Below are positions 51,259 to 62,082 of a stretch of DNA of 64,000 nucleotides, in pieces. The stretch spans positions 3,806,001-3,870,000 of the forward strand of contig CATNEN010000002.1 in NCBI GenBank assembly GCA_950097015.1. The letters run 5' to 3'. Below the pieces are notes generated by a model that made no database searches, was not told the DNA's origin, and worked only from the letters and a program-made list of their open reading frames with translations. Within the stretch, counting starts at the first letter, position 1; the number at the start of each line of letters is the position of its first letter. The DNA is from Macrostomum hystrix (Eukaryota; Platyhelminthes; Macrostomidae). The translations under genes were made by a program, and so were the position numbers.

Positions 51259-53748
51259 ATATGAATAGGCCAACTATATTTTTTTATTTTAGGCCTATTG
51301 CCAATAATCAGTCTGCTCAACTATGTGGCATAATCACTGCTGAATGTTACCATATATAGTATTAATATAATAGTATTGGTACAATAACTTTCTGAAAATA
51401 TGAATTTCTGTTTCATCTATAGGGCCTATACATAAATAAAACGCCTTGAATATAAGCCCTGTCCCTGTGCTGTGGCTGTCACTCTAGAGTCATTTTTGCT
51501 TCTGGCTCTGCTCAGGTAAAGAAGGATGGTGCCTGTTGTGCCAAGATTAAATTTGAGGCACTAAATTTATCGCAAGAGAGTTCGTTAATATTTTATAAGC
51601 AAAAAGTACGCATTTCAAATTTTTTACAGTTAGCAAAATTTTCCATAAATTGAACTTCTCATCATTTTGAATAACCGCCAAAAGAAGAGTTTCGCTAGTG
51701 CGTGTGCAAGTAAAAAACACGACTTTAAAAATATATTTATAAAATAGAAGATGCAACGTTCTAAAAGCTTATTTATAAACCTTTCAAGTCATATCCTTTT
51801 TACGAAGTATCTTTTCTTGGCTGTTAGAGGCCATTAGGGGCCAGACCATTAGAAAATTAAATCTAACTTTTTTATTAGCAATTCTTACTAGCTTAACTTA
51901 CTTGCAGCTGGCGGATCGAACGCCGCGAATTGGCCTCGAGGGCCCAATCGCAACTCGAAGGGAAAATGAGATGAGGCTCTGCCTGAGGGTTGTCCACCTC
52001 ACGCCAGCAGCACCCATCAGGTTCGTTGGGTCGGCGTTGGCGATTTTCAATATCCGACCGGTCCGAGTTGTACAATTAAAATGAATTAATGCAATTCGCA
52101 ATAATAACAATCCATCTGCTTCTTGGTCATCTAATCGTGGTTCAGTTTTCTGTATCAAAAACTCGTTGTATCTAAAAAGCTCACAACGATGTATCTCGAT
52201 TTGGACTTTATAGAGTTTTATAAGTTATAGTTTCATCAATGATCAAACACAGACGACATAAACTACTGAGCATTTAGAGATTTCATGGAATAAACTTCTG
52301 GAGGCCTTGCCTATGTGCGCACCCAGGCCTTAAGACACGCCTTCTGACGCCTAACTCTAACTCTGGCGTTTACTGTTCTTATATTGTTGCTGTTGTTTAT
52401 GTTATTCATGAAAATAGACGAATCCCGCTGGAAAATTTTCTAGGGGCCCGCTAGGGGCACCTTCAAGCGCACCCCTAGGGGCAACGCTAGGGGCTGCACC
52501 GCCGGCAAATGAGGGGCTCCAGAGGGGCATGCCACCATCCAGCCCCTGTGATGCCCCTAGTGAGGAAAATGAATAATTCTCGTTCTCGTTCTGCAAAATA
52601 TTGTTCTTCATGTTTCGCTTTTCTTTAATTAGATATATTTTCTTTTCTAAGATGGTATTATCGTCAATTGTATTATCGTATTATCATATCGTATTATCTT
52701 TATCACTAAACGCAAATCGCGTAAATTATGCCACACAAATCAGCATCTTAGATAATAGATATGATAGTAAAATATTGGCAGAAACAGAACGACAGAAAAA
52801 ACAGGTTTAGAGCGATCTGCGGAGAGATCTGCAGAGAGTGAGAGTGATAGAGAGAGTGCCAAACCGTGCGAGTAAGAATGGGTGACAGGACTGCAGAAGT
52901 GAGCGGCCGACGAACTGCATAAGTGCACACTGATAACTTTTTAATGTAAATTTTACAAAAATGTTGTAAAAATGTTGTACAGATCAAGACTAGTAGATGT
53001 TACTACGAAAAGTCTGCGGTTTAATGCTTATTTTAAGAAATTATTTTGGTAACTAATAACATGGCTTTGCCAAATAATCACATCGTTTATCCCAATTCAA
53101 CCTTTATTTTCCTAATTCATGAAAATTCAAATCCCAATTTATCCCACTTCATCCCAATTATTTAAAATTCACCACAATTCATCAAAATTTACCCGAATTC
53201 ATCCCAAATCTTCCCAATTCATCGCAAATCTTCCCAATTATTTCCAATTCTTCCCAGATTTACTCCCCATTGGCTGTAAAAAGAAATGAAAGTAATTTTT
53301 ACTCCCGTAAATTAGTAAATAATACTCTACAAAATATTTGACTGCGAATTTCAGTAGTAAAATTCACAATAAAAAGTTATCATTGTGTGGACTTCGGCTT
53401 GAGGGAGTGAGTGGTGTACAGCTGCGTTGGAAATCAAGTAGCGCCACTTCAATGCGAGGGAAGGGCATGGACCTGGCAATAATATCGTTGCAAACCGCAT
53501 AAGATAAAAAAAAGTGAGAAAAATCGTGACAAATAAAATTGTCATTGAAAATGCAACAGGGCTGCACGTGAATCAGTGAAGGACTGTCACATGAGGGAAC
53601 GCTTCTGACTGCTGCGGCAGTGCACGACTGCCAGTCATAGCCATAGCACATAGCCAGTTTTATGAAGTATAGTTAAGTCATTGACAAAGGAAATTAATAA
53701 TTACTTCAAAGGGTCAATTTAAGGTGTTATAGAAGCAAGTTTTTAATA
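51259..53748. other. Intergenic sequence
   Basis: No confident gene. 51895-52160 on the minus strand is GC-rich, open, and ends at CAGCTGCAA|GTAAGT; it could be an exon but resembles no family I know. 52430-52560 is rich in AGGGGC motifs, which resemble the interior of the hAT MITE at 55155. Confidence 0.35.
53085..53265. repeat. Degenerate (CCCAATTCAT)n minisatellite
   Basis: Ten- to thirteen-base units of ATTCATCCCAA with many substitutions and no sharp boundaries. Confidence 0.6.
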
Positions 53749-54306
53749 TCTATATATATAAAAGTGAAAACTCTGTCTGTCTGTGTGTGTGTGTGTGCAA
53801 CCTTTTGTCTTTATAGACGCCGAAACCGCTCAACCAAATCGCACCAAACTTTGCACATACCTAAAACCACCTACGCTGAGTGCAATAGGCTACTCAAATT
53901 CCCGAAAAATCATTTCATTCCTGCTCAAAAGTGCAAAAAACTGCTCAAAAATCGTCAAAAAATCACTCAATTCGACATATCGTCGCCCCACTTTGTCAGA
54001 TTTTCTCCAAATTTGATCCACTTACACTTTACATGTTTTCCAACAATGCTGTCAATGTTGAACATCTCTACTCAATCCAGAGCAAAGCTGCATCATCTCA
54101 AAGTGAGTCACTTTTTGTTTTCCGAGGACAGCCACCCCAACTCCCCTCCGCCACTCTGCGGGCCAAATTTTATTACAGCCACCCCCTCCCTTCCCCGGGC
54201 GCCGAAGCCCCAGACTGTACATTGTATTTCAAGCCGTGAATGTACACAGCCCAAACCCCTAGACTGTCTACTGGCCCCCAAGCAGCACTGAGACTGAGTG
54301 CGGTGA

Positions 54307-55002
54307 GTGCGGTGGCGTCCCAGTGCGCAGGGCTCTCCGGTCGATATTTCTCTCCAGCCAGCCTATTTCTCTCGATATGCTGACGTTGACCGGCTGTCAG
54401 AGAGGGCAATTCTGTGTCCTAGAAATGATGCCGCCAACGAAATTAACTACCAACTGCTTCAGGAGTTGCCAGGTGCAGTTTTCACCTACAAGTCAATTGA
54501 TACAACGTTGACTGATGACACCGCTGTGGAGTATCCTGTTGAGTTTCTGAACTCTCTAGATCCTCCTGGAACTCCATCGCACAACTTGCAGCTGAAAGTT
54601 GGGGCACCAATTATGCTCCTCCGCAACCTGAATGCGCCAAGGCTGTGTAACGGCACCAGACTGATAGTCAGGCGGCTCTTCCCACACGTGATTGAGGCCA
54701 CGATAATGACTGGATCTGGCAGAGGAGAGTCTGTGTTCGTTCCCCGGATTCCAATTATCCCCACGGACCTGCCATTTCAGTTCAAGCGACTGCAGTTCCC
54801 TGTGAGAGTGTGCTTTGCGATGACTATTAACAAGGCTCAGGGACAGTCGCTGAAGGTGGCTGGCATCAACCTGGAGACTCCTTGCTTCTCGCATGGGCAG
54901 CTTTATGTCGCCTGCTCCCGTGTTGGAACTCCAGCTGGCCTATTCATTTTCGCACCAAGGGGAAGAACGAAGAATATGGTGTATCCCCAGGCCTTGAGGT
55001 GA
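54307..55002 (+). pseudogene. Helitron Pif1-like helicase, C-terminal remnant
   Basis: From about 54350 the frame encodes the end of a Pif1-type helicase: ERAILCPRNDAANEIN, LKVGAPIMLLRNLN, NGTRLIV, VCFAMTINKAQGQSL (helicase motif V/VI region) and QLYVACSRVG. In full Helitron transposases this follows a Rep HUH nuclease and the Walker-containing half, both absent here. The TGA at the end appears natural, so only the N-terminal part is deleted. It is unlikely to be functional by itself. Confidence 0.88.
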
Positions 55003-55154
55003 CTCGCAAGCAATTAATAGAAAAGTAGTCACGAATTGACCTTGACCTGTCTAACTCTGAACTCTGAAACAGTTTAATTTTGTTTCTTTGACATTGTTAT
55101 TGTTATGCCATGGCTATTTTCCTTATGTATACGCGTGTACATGCATACTGTATA

Positions 55155-55427
55155 CAGAGGCAGATTTAGGGGGGGGCGGGGGGGCAGTCGCCCCCATAAA
55201 TTTTAATCATGGGAATAAGATGCCCCCACCAGGGGCGCCAGTCGCAGCACTGGCGCCCCTTTTCGGCCGCTGGCGCCCCTTTTTCAGCCGCTGGCTCCCG
55301 TTTTTCAGCCGCTGGCGCCCTTTCTTGGCTCCTGGCGCCCTTTTTCGGCCGCTGGCACCCACTCTGTGATTCTCATGGCGCTCCCCTGACAGACCGCCCC
55401 AAAACAAAATTCCTGGATCTGCCACTG
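55155..55427. mobile_element. hAT-type MITE nested in the Helitron
   Basis: 273 bp with imperfect inverted ends CAGAGGCAGATTTAGG and CAGTGGCAGATCCAGG, and a perfect 8-bp target duplication ACTGTATA (55147..55154 and 55428..55435). The CAGTGGCGGATCCAGG-like ends are widespread in animal hAT elements. The interior has five to six TGGCGCCC-type repeats. It has no transposase. Confidence 0.88.
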
Positions 55428-55805
55428 ACTGTATAGAGGAGTGGCTAAGAGACATGCTTCTAAAGAAGCAATCAAGAGGGGGCTGTTTGGACAATCTTTT
55501 CACTTATTTTTTACTTAAAACGCCCTTAAACAAACTCTTCACTTTTCATTAATGCAGTAAATGAATATATGGTGACCTTCACTATAAAGTTAATACAGAG
55601 ACGTGAATTGCTTACTGCTTTGCTTTAAATTTCTGCCCCAGAAACAACGGGCAAAAAAAGCTAGTTAATAAAATAAAAGAAAGAACCCTACAACAACTTA
55701 GTAGTGGTGGGATATTGGCAAGTAAGAAAGAGCCCTACAACATATGTGACTGACTGACAGCTACGTAAACGCTTCTTCAGTCTTCTTCCTCGTCGTCGCT
55801 GGAGA

Positions 55806-56912
55806 TCACGATTCTCTTCTTTTTTTGGTCGTCAGATGCTTCTTAGAAGTGGCACCAGAAGCGACCTCTGTCCCCGATGACTGCCTTCTACGCGCTCTTC
55901 TCGGGGTCTGCTGTGTGCCGTCCATGGTCGCAGATGGCTGTACAGTCGAAGCCGACGCTCGTCGGGCTTGCCGGCCGCCATTCCTGTCACGCGCATTTTT
56001 CAGTGTTGCTGCGATTGCATTATTGATGTCGTAGGCTGTCGCAAACGGCTTAACGCGTCTCAAAGCGTCCTTAACCACGCTTTCTACAGGTCCCATGAAG
56101 CGTCGCTTGTTGTCTGACCCCGTGCGATTGAATTTCGACTGCATGGCGTTGGACAGTAGCGCAGTGATGACGTTGCGCACAACATCACTGACTGTTTTGC
56201 CTCCAATCAGTGACAGACGGCGTATTAGATCCGCACGGTAGTCTTGCGACTCAAGACTGCCAATCAGTAACTCAACCTCCTCTTCAGTGGATGCCATGGA
56301 GGCCTCCTCCATTCGGGAGTCGCCGCAATTGTAGGAAGCCGCACCAGCTTGCTTTAGTAATGCCAGACCATCGCTCCACCGTTTCGACTCCGTCTTGAGA
56401 GTGATGGCGAGTCCATGCACTTGCTTAAACAAGCTTGCAACCAAATAATAGCATGCCTCGGTTGAGCCTGGCTGCAGTCCTTGTCTTACAACCAATTGGT
56501 CAACAGAAGCAACTGATGGTGTCCCGACGGTAATGGGGGTGCCCCCCAGATTCGCAGGCACAGGTTCTGGCTCCTTACTTAAGCGGCAATCTGTAGCGAA
56601 GAGGTTACGCGAAAGAGTAGAACTGCAGTCAGCATCAGAATAGTTGGTATCAAAGTCATTGTCTTCATCACAAGAATAATATTCATCATCAGATTCTTCA
56701 GAAATGAAACCATGATTATCCATGTCATTTTCAGCTGAAGACTCAAAGTTATAACTTAAATTGGTATTTTCATCAGCTGGATTAATATTAAGCTCAGCTT
56801 GGTCAGAAAAAATTGCTTGATCAATGGCAATTGGTACTTCAGTTGATTCACCAGAATTGAGTAGGCCTATACTGTCATTCACTGCACGGTTTTTAGTCCA
56901 ACGTGAAGTCAT
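55806..56912 (-). CDS. Intronless protein with DUF4806-like domain, probably transposon-borne
   Basis: A 368-codon frame from ATG 56912 to TGA. The N-terminal third is acidic (EESDDEYYSCDEDND and neighbours). The middle (about 228-295) reads DLIRRLSLIGGKTVSDVVRN, a hydrophobic ALLSNAM segment and VVKDALRR. This fits the DUF4806 pattern (L-x2-L-x2-IGG..., LLTN, V-x2-A-R) often found in lone frames next to transposons. The tail is Arg/Lys-rich with an SKKHLTTKKRR nuclear-localisation-like stretch. It lacks introns, sits 141 bp right of the Helitron and is flanked by dispersed repeats, all of which suit a mobile-element gene. Function is unknown. The domain match is by eye. Confidence 0.55.
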   Translation of the reverse strand: MTSRWTKNRAVNDSIGLLNSGESTEVPIAIDQAIFSDQAELNINPADENTNLSYNFESSAENDMDNHGFISEESDDEYYSCDEDNDFDTNYSDADCSSTLSRNLFATDCRLSKEPEPVPANLGGTPITVGTPSVASVDQLVVRQGLQPGSTEACYYLVASLFKQVHGLAITLKTESKRWSDGLALLKQAGAASYNCGDSRMEEASMASTEEEVELLIGSLESQDYRADLIRRLSLIGGKTVSDVVRNVITALLSNAMQSKFNRTGSDNKRRFMGPVESVVKDALRRVKPFATAYDINNAIAATLKNARDRNGGRQARRASASTVQPSATMDGTQQTPRRARRRQSSGTEVASGATSKKHLTTKKRRES

Positions 56913-56987
56913 CTACAAAACATTTTTTTGCTATGTAAACCACTAACATTTAAAAAGGGCATTGCCTTTGTAACCATAAATTATAAA

Positions 56988-57382
56988 TAAAGAATAGAAA
57001 TAACTGAAGCTTTGCATTTTGCATTTTGTTAATAACAAAATAATAATTATTGTTCTACCAAAATTACTGATAACTTCTATATATATAAAGAATAGAAGTA
57101 AAGAATAGAGATTCTAATAAAGAATAAAATAAAAATGTATAATAAAAAGAAGAATAATAATAATAGCACCTGGATATGCATGTGACCCGGCCGCCATCAG
57201 CCGATGCTAGGCCTAAGCGACATTTAAGAAAAATAGAATAAAAAAATAAAGAATAAAGAATAGATAAAGAATAGAGAATAAAGAATAGAAATAACTTAAG
57301 CTTTGCATTTTGTTAATAACAAAATAATAATAATTGTTCTACCAAAATTACTGATAACTTCTAAATATATAAATATTCACAA
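56988..57382 (+). repeat. About 100-bp direct repeats flanking a 185-bp spacer
   Basis: 56988-57094 and 57280-57382 share TTGCATTTTGTTAATAACAA and CCAAAATTACTGATAACTTC with few differences. The spacer contains the GC-rich ATGTGACCCGGCCGCCATCA motif. This could be a solo-LTR-like pair or a tandem duplication. Confidence 0.65.
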
Positions 57383-58180
57383 AACTGTCTGTGTGTATCT
57401 GCCTATGTATGTCTGTGTAGCCAATTTGTGCTTGCAATGGACTCAAAAACTACAACACCAAATAATACCAATCTAAAAATCAAGTGTGTAGAGTGTCATA
57501 GGCTACTTTTTACTTCCCAAACTCAAATCTTTCTCCTTCAAAATATATATTAAACTTAAGAGTCCTTCAAAAGTAGGAAAAAGAATATTCAGTTATCTTT
57601 AAATTATTCATTTGAAGATTATTTGTTGCTCACATACTCTAGATTCTTAAGAAAAAACATGACTTTATTTTAATAAATTTTAAGGTCTCAAAATGTAGTT
57701 CTATTTTTGCCATGGGCGATTGGAGAAATATGAACTCATTCAAACGTTGCAAACATTGTCCTATGGGCATCTCATGGCCAAGGCAAGAGCAAGCTTCCCC
57801 ATAAAGCTAAATATTATGCTACTATGAAAATAAGTACACAATAAATAACCAGCATGGATTAGGTAATCTAACCAACTATACACAGGCTTTATTGTTTGCA
57901 TATAGGCGTTCTGCAAAATGTTTTGTGTGCATTCAGAATTACACATTGTGCACGAAATTGACTGTGATCAAATATAGGTGCCTAGAAAGATGCGTTCGAG
58001 GTAAGGATATTTAATCACTACACGTATTCATTGGATTCCGAATTACAACATTAAATGGCAATAGACATTATCATATATAAGCATGTCCAGAAAAGCGCCG
58101 ACCCAATGTGCGGACACGTGCAGCTGGATATGCATGTGACCCGGCCGCCATCAGCCGATGCTAAGCGACATTTAAATGAC
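57172..58180 (+). repeat. Dispersed 45-bp GC-rich repeat pair
   Basis: TGGATATGCATGTGACCCGG followed by CCGCCATCAGCCGATGCTA and AAGCGACATTTAA occurs at 57172-57225 and again at 58131-58180. The first copy has a 6-bp insertion (AGGCCT). The pair may be element ends or an internal duplication. Confidence 0.6.
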
Positions 58181-58617
58181 CAACAATTATAACAAAAGCA
58201 GTGTGTAATATATTTTTTAGTTATTCGTACACTGTATACATTGCTTTATGTGCTTTTACTTTTAGTTTATGAAGCCCATACGCAACTAATTGAATCCAAA
58301 CATTGAATGGCATATGCGAACTGGATTCTTCTCACCACCGCTACAGTATTATTGTCAGTACTAGGGGCAAGCCCCTTGGATGCCCCCAGAAACTGGAGTG
58401 CAGCATTTTTCATAAAATTGCATATTCAGACAAGATTTTTATTACAGTATGTTTTTATTGTTACGAAGACAGTTGTCCCTAAAAATTATATGACATTTCA
58501 TTCTGCCCCTTGGCCCCTTTAAAGCCGCTAGTGGCCCCCTAGGTCTTTTCCCAGTGGGATCCTGCATAATGCAAAGGTGCAAGCCGCGGCATTCTATACG
58601 TAGTGTACTGCTAAGGG

Positions 58618-58698
58618 GCACCAGTCGGCGGCACCCGAGAAGAGGCACCAGTCGGCGGCACCCGAGAAGAGGCACCAGTCGGCGGCACCCGAGAAGAT
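58618..58698. repeat. 27-bp tandem repeat, three copies
   Basis: GGCACCAGTCGGCGGCACCC plus GAGAAGA repeats three times exactly. The setting is a GC-rich patch with GGGGCA motifs reminiscent of the hAT MITE at 55155. Confidence 0.88.
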
Positions 58699-59802
58699 CG
58701 GGCACCCGACGGCCCATCGCCTGACTGTGGCGGTGGTGAGAAGATCAGCTTCGTCATCATCACTACTATCTCGTGTTGTCTTCAGTAGTACTGAATGAAC
58801 TCCTGAAGTCGTTCGATTCTTAATTTTCTACTCGTATCTTAAAGTAGCTTTCTCATTATATGCGTGCAGCGCGGGCAAGTTAATCGCGGGCACTTAAAAT
58901 CTGACATTGAAAGCTTAAATCACATCAATCAATGAGATTTTTTACATACTTTAACATTTAATCAATAAATATATTATCAGTTAAGTCTGAGAAATGCAAA
59001 CTAAAGCCTTATTGGGAAACAATTTTTGAGGTAATTCTAAAATGGATAAATTTTATTAAAGACTAAAGCGTTTTTTATGGTTTCTATGCAGTATTTCTGC
59101 TCAAATAACTTCTCGGTGATATCATTGGCCTGACATCAGATTCGAACCCGCGACCACCAGTACAAAACCATGGAGCTCTGAATCTAGAAACTTGAGAGAG
59201 AACTCCCCGCCAAACCCCCATTTTCCGGACCAGTATTTCCGGCCAAGACTTTTAAAACGTTAATTGTTTCAATAAAAAGCTGAATAAATGTTTGATATTT
59301 TAGCTTAAGCATGTGCGTCTAGATAACAATTTATCGAGTGAGCTGTGCTTAAATAAAGTAAGGAAGACACAAATTTGTGATATTTAGGACGAAAATCCGC
59401 AGAGTTGTACTGCAATTATTTTTCGCCATTTTAAACAATTTCTTTGTTTATTCGATAAGCATTGATGTTTTCTACAAGTTAAGCTACATTAAGCTAAAAT
59501 CTGGCAATTAAAAAAATTCCTGTTTTATAACTGTCAAAGGTCGCGCGCACAGCTACGTGATAACTTTTGCCTTCCTTAAATTTTACTTAAGCACAGCTCA
59601 GCAGCAAAAAACAGGTGGACGCGAAATGTTCAACTAAAGTGCTGCAAGAATTTATCTCCGAGTGTTTTTCTCCAAGTGGTGCCTTAATTAGAATTTCCTA
59701 TCTGCCCAGTGTATTTTCAGTCAGCCCAAAGTGGTCCGGAAAATGGGGGGTTTTGGCGTGGAGTCTCTCTCCAGTTTCTAGATTCAGAGCTCTATGGTAA
59801 AA

Positions 59803-62082
59803 CTACCAGAGTCGACACTTTTCAGCCGGGTTCATGCCGCTGCCTGGCTTGCACTCGAACACCTGGGCGAACTCGCGCGAGTTTCTCAGCGCGCCGAGAA
59901 TGCGCAGCTTCGGTGGACTGTGAGTCGGCTGCTTGTACCGCGTCACGTACACCTCCGGTGGCACCTTCTCGCACCAGATCTGCGCAAACTGCACAAAGAA
60001 CATCATCTCCGGCGTGAACTTCTTCAGCGCTCCCGGCAGTCGCTGAGGCTCCGTTCTGCCTTGTCTTTTAAGCTCGTTCTGCAGGGCCCTGTAGGCGCTG
60101 CTGATGCCTAACACATCCGCGATGTTGTTCCCCAGCGTAGCGTTGCCATCGAGCCGAGTACCCTTGCCGAGCTCCATGGCGCTGAAGGAGTCCACCAAGC
60201 AGCTGGTGCGGTTCAGGTAGGCAGCCTCGGTGCTGTTGTCCCAGAAGTGACCCTCAGAGCCGCTGTCTGTCAGGATGTGGCCGGCGTCGTCGAAGCTGTG
60301 CCCAATCTCGTGACCGATGACGGTGCCGATGCCTCCGTAGCGCAGGTACACCGGATAATTCGGATCGTACAGGTAGGGACCAAGAATGCCCATAGGGAAG
60401 ATGATAGTATTGCGCTCCATGAAGTTAAAAGCGTTCACCTGCAATGGATTAGTCACGAAAAAGTAGGATACAGTTGAGTTGGCCGTCATCACGTGGGCTT
60501 GCTTGCGAGCCTCAATGGTCTGGTAGAGGCCGACAAAGTGACCGAAGCCTCTGCCCTTCTTGTACAACCGGCGAACGTCGGCAAAATAAGCCTTGATGCT
60601 CTCCGGACTCATCGGATCGTACCCAACGGACTGTTTGACGGACCGGATCTTGGACTTGATCGACCTCTTGCCCTGCTCGGAGATCCACGCCTCATCGTCA
60701 ACATTCTGCTCCATGGCCTCCTTGACGTCCTTGATAATCTGGTGAATGTCCGAGAAGCCCTGCCTGATGAAGGTGCGAGTGAACATGTCGACGACCACGG
60801 GCTGCATGCTAGTCATTGCGAGCAGCATGCAGAACTTCGGGTAGGCCATCTCGTCTCTCGTCGACTCAACATTCTGAACCGCAATGCCGGTGCTCTTGAG
60901 TTTACTGACCTGACTCCTCAGTGAGTCCGGAAAATATTTGGCAAAGCCCAGGACGGTGTCCAGAAGGAGAAACGAGCTCTCGGGACTGTACTCACTGAGG
61001 CCAAAAGTAGCGGTGGTGGACAAGCTGTCTAGCACGCGACTTAGGACGCTGGCATTCCTCACAAAGACGTTCTGGTCAGGTCCGATCGTCCGGTCAAAGG
61101 CGAAGTACAACAGGCGGCTCCAACTGAATTTTGCACCAGGTGGCAGCGTCGTTTGCTGCAAGCTTGCCAACGTGCCCTCGAAAGAGTCGTTCAGTGGCGT
61201 GTCTACCATCGCGCGCTGAATCAAATCAAAGAGTCGATTCTGCACCCCGACTAGACGATCGAAATTTCCATTCAGAGAGAGAATCTTGGCAAAGTCGAGC
61301 GAATCGTTTGCTGTCAGGGCGGTAACCACCGGTTCTAGATCCTCGCGAGTCCATCGCTTGGTAAAGCCAAACATGTCGCTTTGGATGCTGATTCTGGTGT
61401 CGTTGAACTCCCGGCTGTCGTCGGACTCGGCAGACAAAATCAGCAAGTACTCTGACTCGCTTGTCTCCAGCTTTGCCAGGCCGCTGACTCCGCGCTTCAT
61501 CAGGCGACCCAACAGCTGCTCAATTGAGTTCAACTGGTGGGTGCGAACTCCATCGGTGATGAATTCGAAGAGTGGATCGACAAACGCAGACAGGGTTGCA
61601 GAATTGGTCCAGTAAGCCTCGTGCCAGGCCATGCAGGTGTGGAACATGGCCCTGCTGATGTTGTACAGGTCAGCCATCTCGCGATCGTCCGTGCTAGCCA
61701 AGCCATCCAGGTAGAGCAGCTCAAAGATCTTGCTCTGCAGGTTCTTGATCATGTCGACGTAGGCTCCGATGCCAGTCTTGATTGACTGACTATTGTACCG
61801 ATTCCTGTCGATGTAGCCACCGCAGGCGAACTCGAAGAAGTTCTCGCACGGATCCGCTGTCATATTGATGTTCTGCGTGATGAAGGCGCCGACCTCGATG
61901 CATTCGCGCGCGGTGCAGACCTCCGGGCCGCATTTGCCGGCTGGCGGGTAGACGAACAACAGAACAATGATCACCACTAGCAGCAGCGCTGCTAGGATGA
62001 AGAACAGCAGGCAGAAGATCAGGCACCGGTTGGGCTTCCTTGTCTCAAGCTGATGCTCCTCCACTGCAGCTGATTCGGCCAT
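59803..62082 (-). CDS. Neprilysin-like M13 metallopeptidase lacking the third zinc ligand
   Basis: An intronless 759-codon frame, close to neprilysin (750) and ECE in length. A short cytoplasmic tail, then a membrane anchor at about 20-46, make it a type II membrane protein with an extracellular peptidase domain. DPCENFFEFACGGY is the M13_N start. VNAF, the substrate-binding NA[FY], is followed by NTIIFPMGIL, then HEIGH (H591, E592, H595). The C-terminus CKPGSGMNP-EKCRLW is typical. The motif that should read GENIAD reads GNNIAD (N652). The zinc-binding Glu is Asn, while the Asp that orients the zinc His (D656) remains. Family members cleave peptide hormones, but this one probably binds zinc weakly or is inactive. 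Absence of introns, unlike its neighbours, suggests origin by retroposition. AACTTGGTCAG lies about 27 bp before the ATG. Confidence 0.9.
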   Translation of the reverse strand: MAESAAVEEHQLETRKPNRCLIFCLLFFILAALLLVVIIVLLFVYPPAGKCGPEVCTARECIEVGAFITQNINMTADPCENFFEFACGGYIDRNRYNSQSIKTGIGAYVDMIKNLQSKIFELLYLDGLASTDDREMADLYNISRAMFHTCMAWHEAYWTNSATLSAFVDPLFEFITDGVRTHQLNSIEQLLGRLMKRGVSGLAKLETSESEYLLILSAESDDSREFNDTRISIQSDMFGFTKRWTREDLEPVVTALTANDSLDFAKILSLNGNFDRLVGVQNRLFDLIQRAMVDTPLNDSFEGTLASLQQTTLPPGAKFSWSRLLYFAFDRTIGPDQNVFVRNASVLSRVLDSLSTTATFGLSEYSPESSFLLLDTVLGFAKYFPDSLRSQVSKLKSTGIAVQNVESTRDEMAYPKFCMLLAMTSMQPVVVDMFTRTFIRQGFSDIHQIIKDVKEAMEQNVDDEAWISEQGKRSIKSKIRSVKQSVGYDPMSPESIKAYFADVRRLYKKGRGFGHFVGLYQTIEARKQAHVMTANSTVSYFFVTNPLQVNAFNFMERNTIIFPMGILGPYLYDPNYPVYLRYGGIGTVIGHEIGHSFDDAGHILTDSGSEGHFWDNSTEAAYLNRTSCLVDSFSAMELGKGTRLDGNATLGNNIADVLGISSAYRALQNELKRQGRTEPQRLPGALKKFTPEMMFFVQFAQIWCEKVPPEVYVTRYKQPTHSPPKLRILGALRNSREFAQVFECKPGSGMNPAEKCRLW

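Larger units (their letters stand above)
53749..55664 (+). mobile_element. Deleted Helitron
   Basis: The left end TCTATATATATAAAAGTGAA followed by CTGTCTGTCTGTGTGTG and a GACGCCGAAACCGCTCAACC block is a typical Helitron 5' terminus. The right end has a short hairpin (TGCCC...GGGCA at 55634-55652) followed by CTAG at 55661-55664. Bases outside are A (53748) and T (55665), as expected for A|T insertion with no target duplication. The element keeps only the end of the helicase, so the Rep domain and most of the helicase are lost. Confidence 0.82.
56913..59802. other. Intergenic AT-rich sequence with repeat fragments
   Basis: It holds the direct repeats and small tandem repeat listed separately and a tRNA-like B box on the minus strand near 59130-59150 (GCGGGTTCGAATCTGA). 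No gene is recognised. The M13 gene's 3' UTR would lie at the right end; no AATAAA is visible within 100 bp of its stop. Confidence 0.4.

Noticed and set aside
51893-52158. Coding exon on minus strand ending at GTAAGT
   Set aside because: The frame has no ATG, no clear acceptor in the better-looking phase and no recognised homology. Kept only as a note in the intergenic entry.
57060-57430. Second Helitron 5' end (TCTATATATATAAAG and CTGTCTGTGTG)
   Set aside because: The motifs are split between two direct repeats and no matching 3' end was found.
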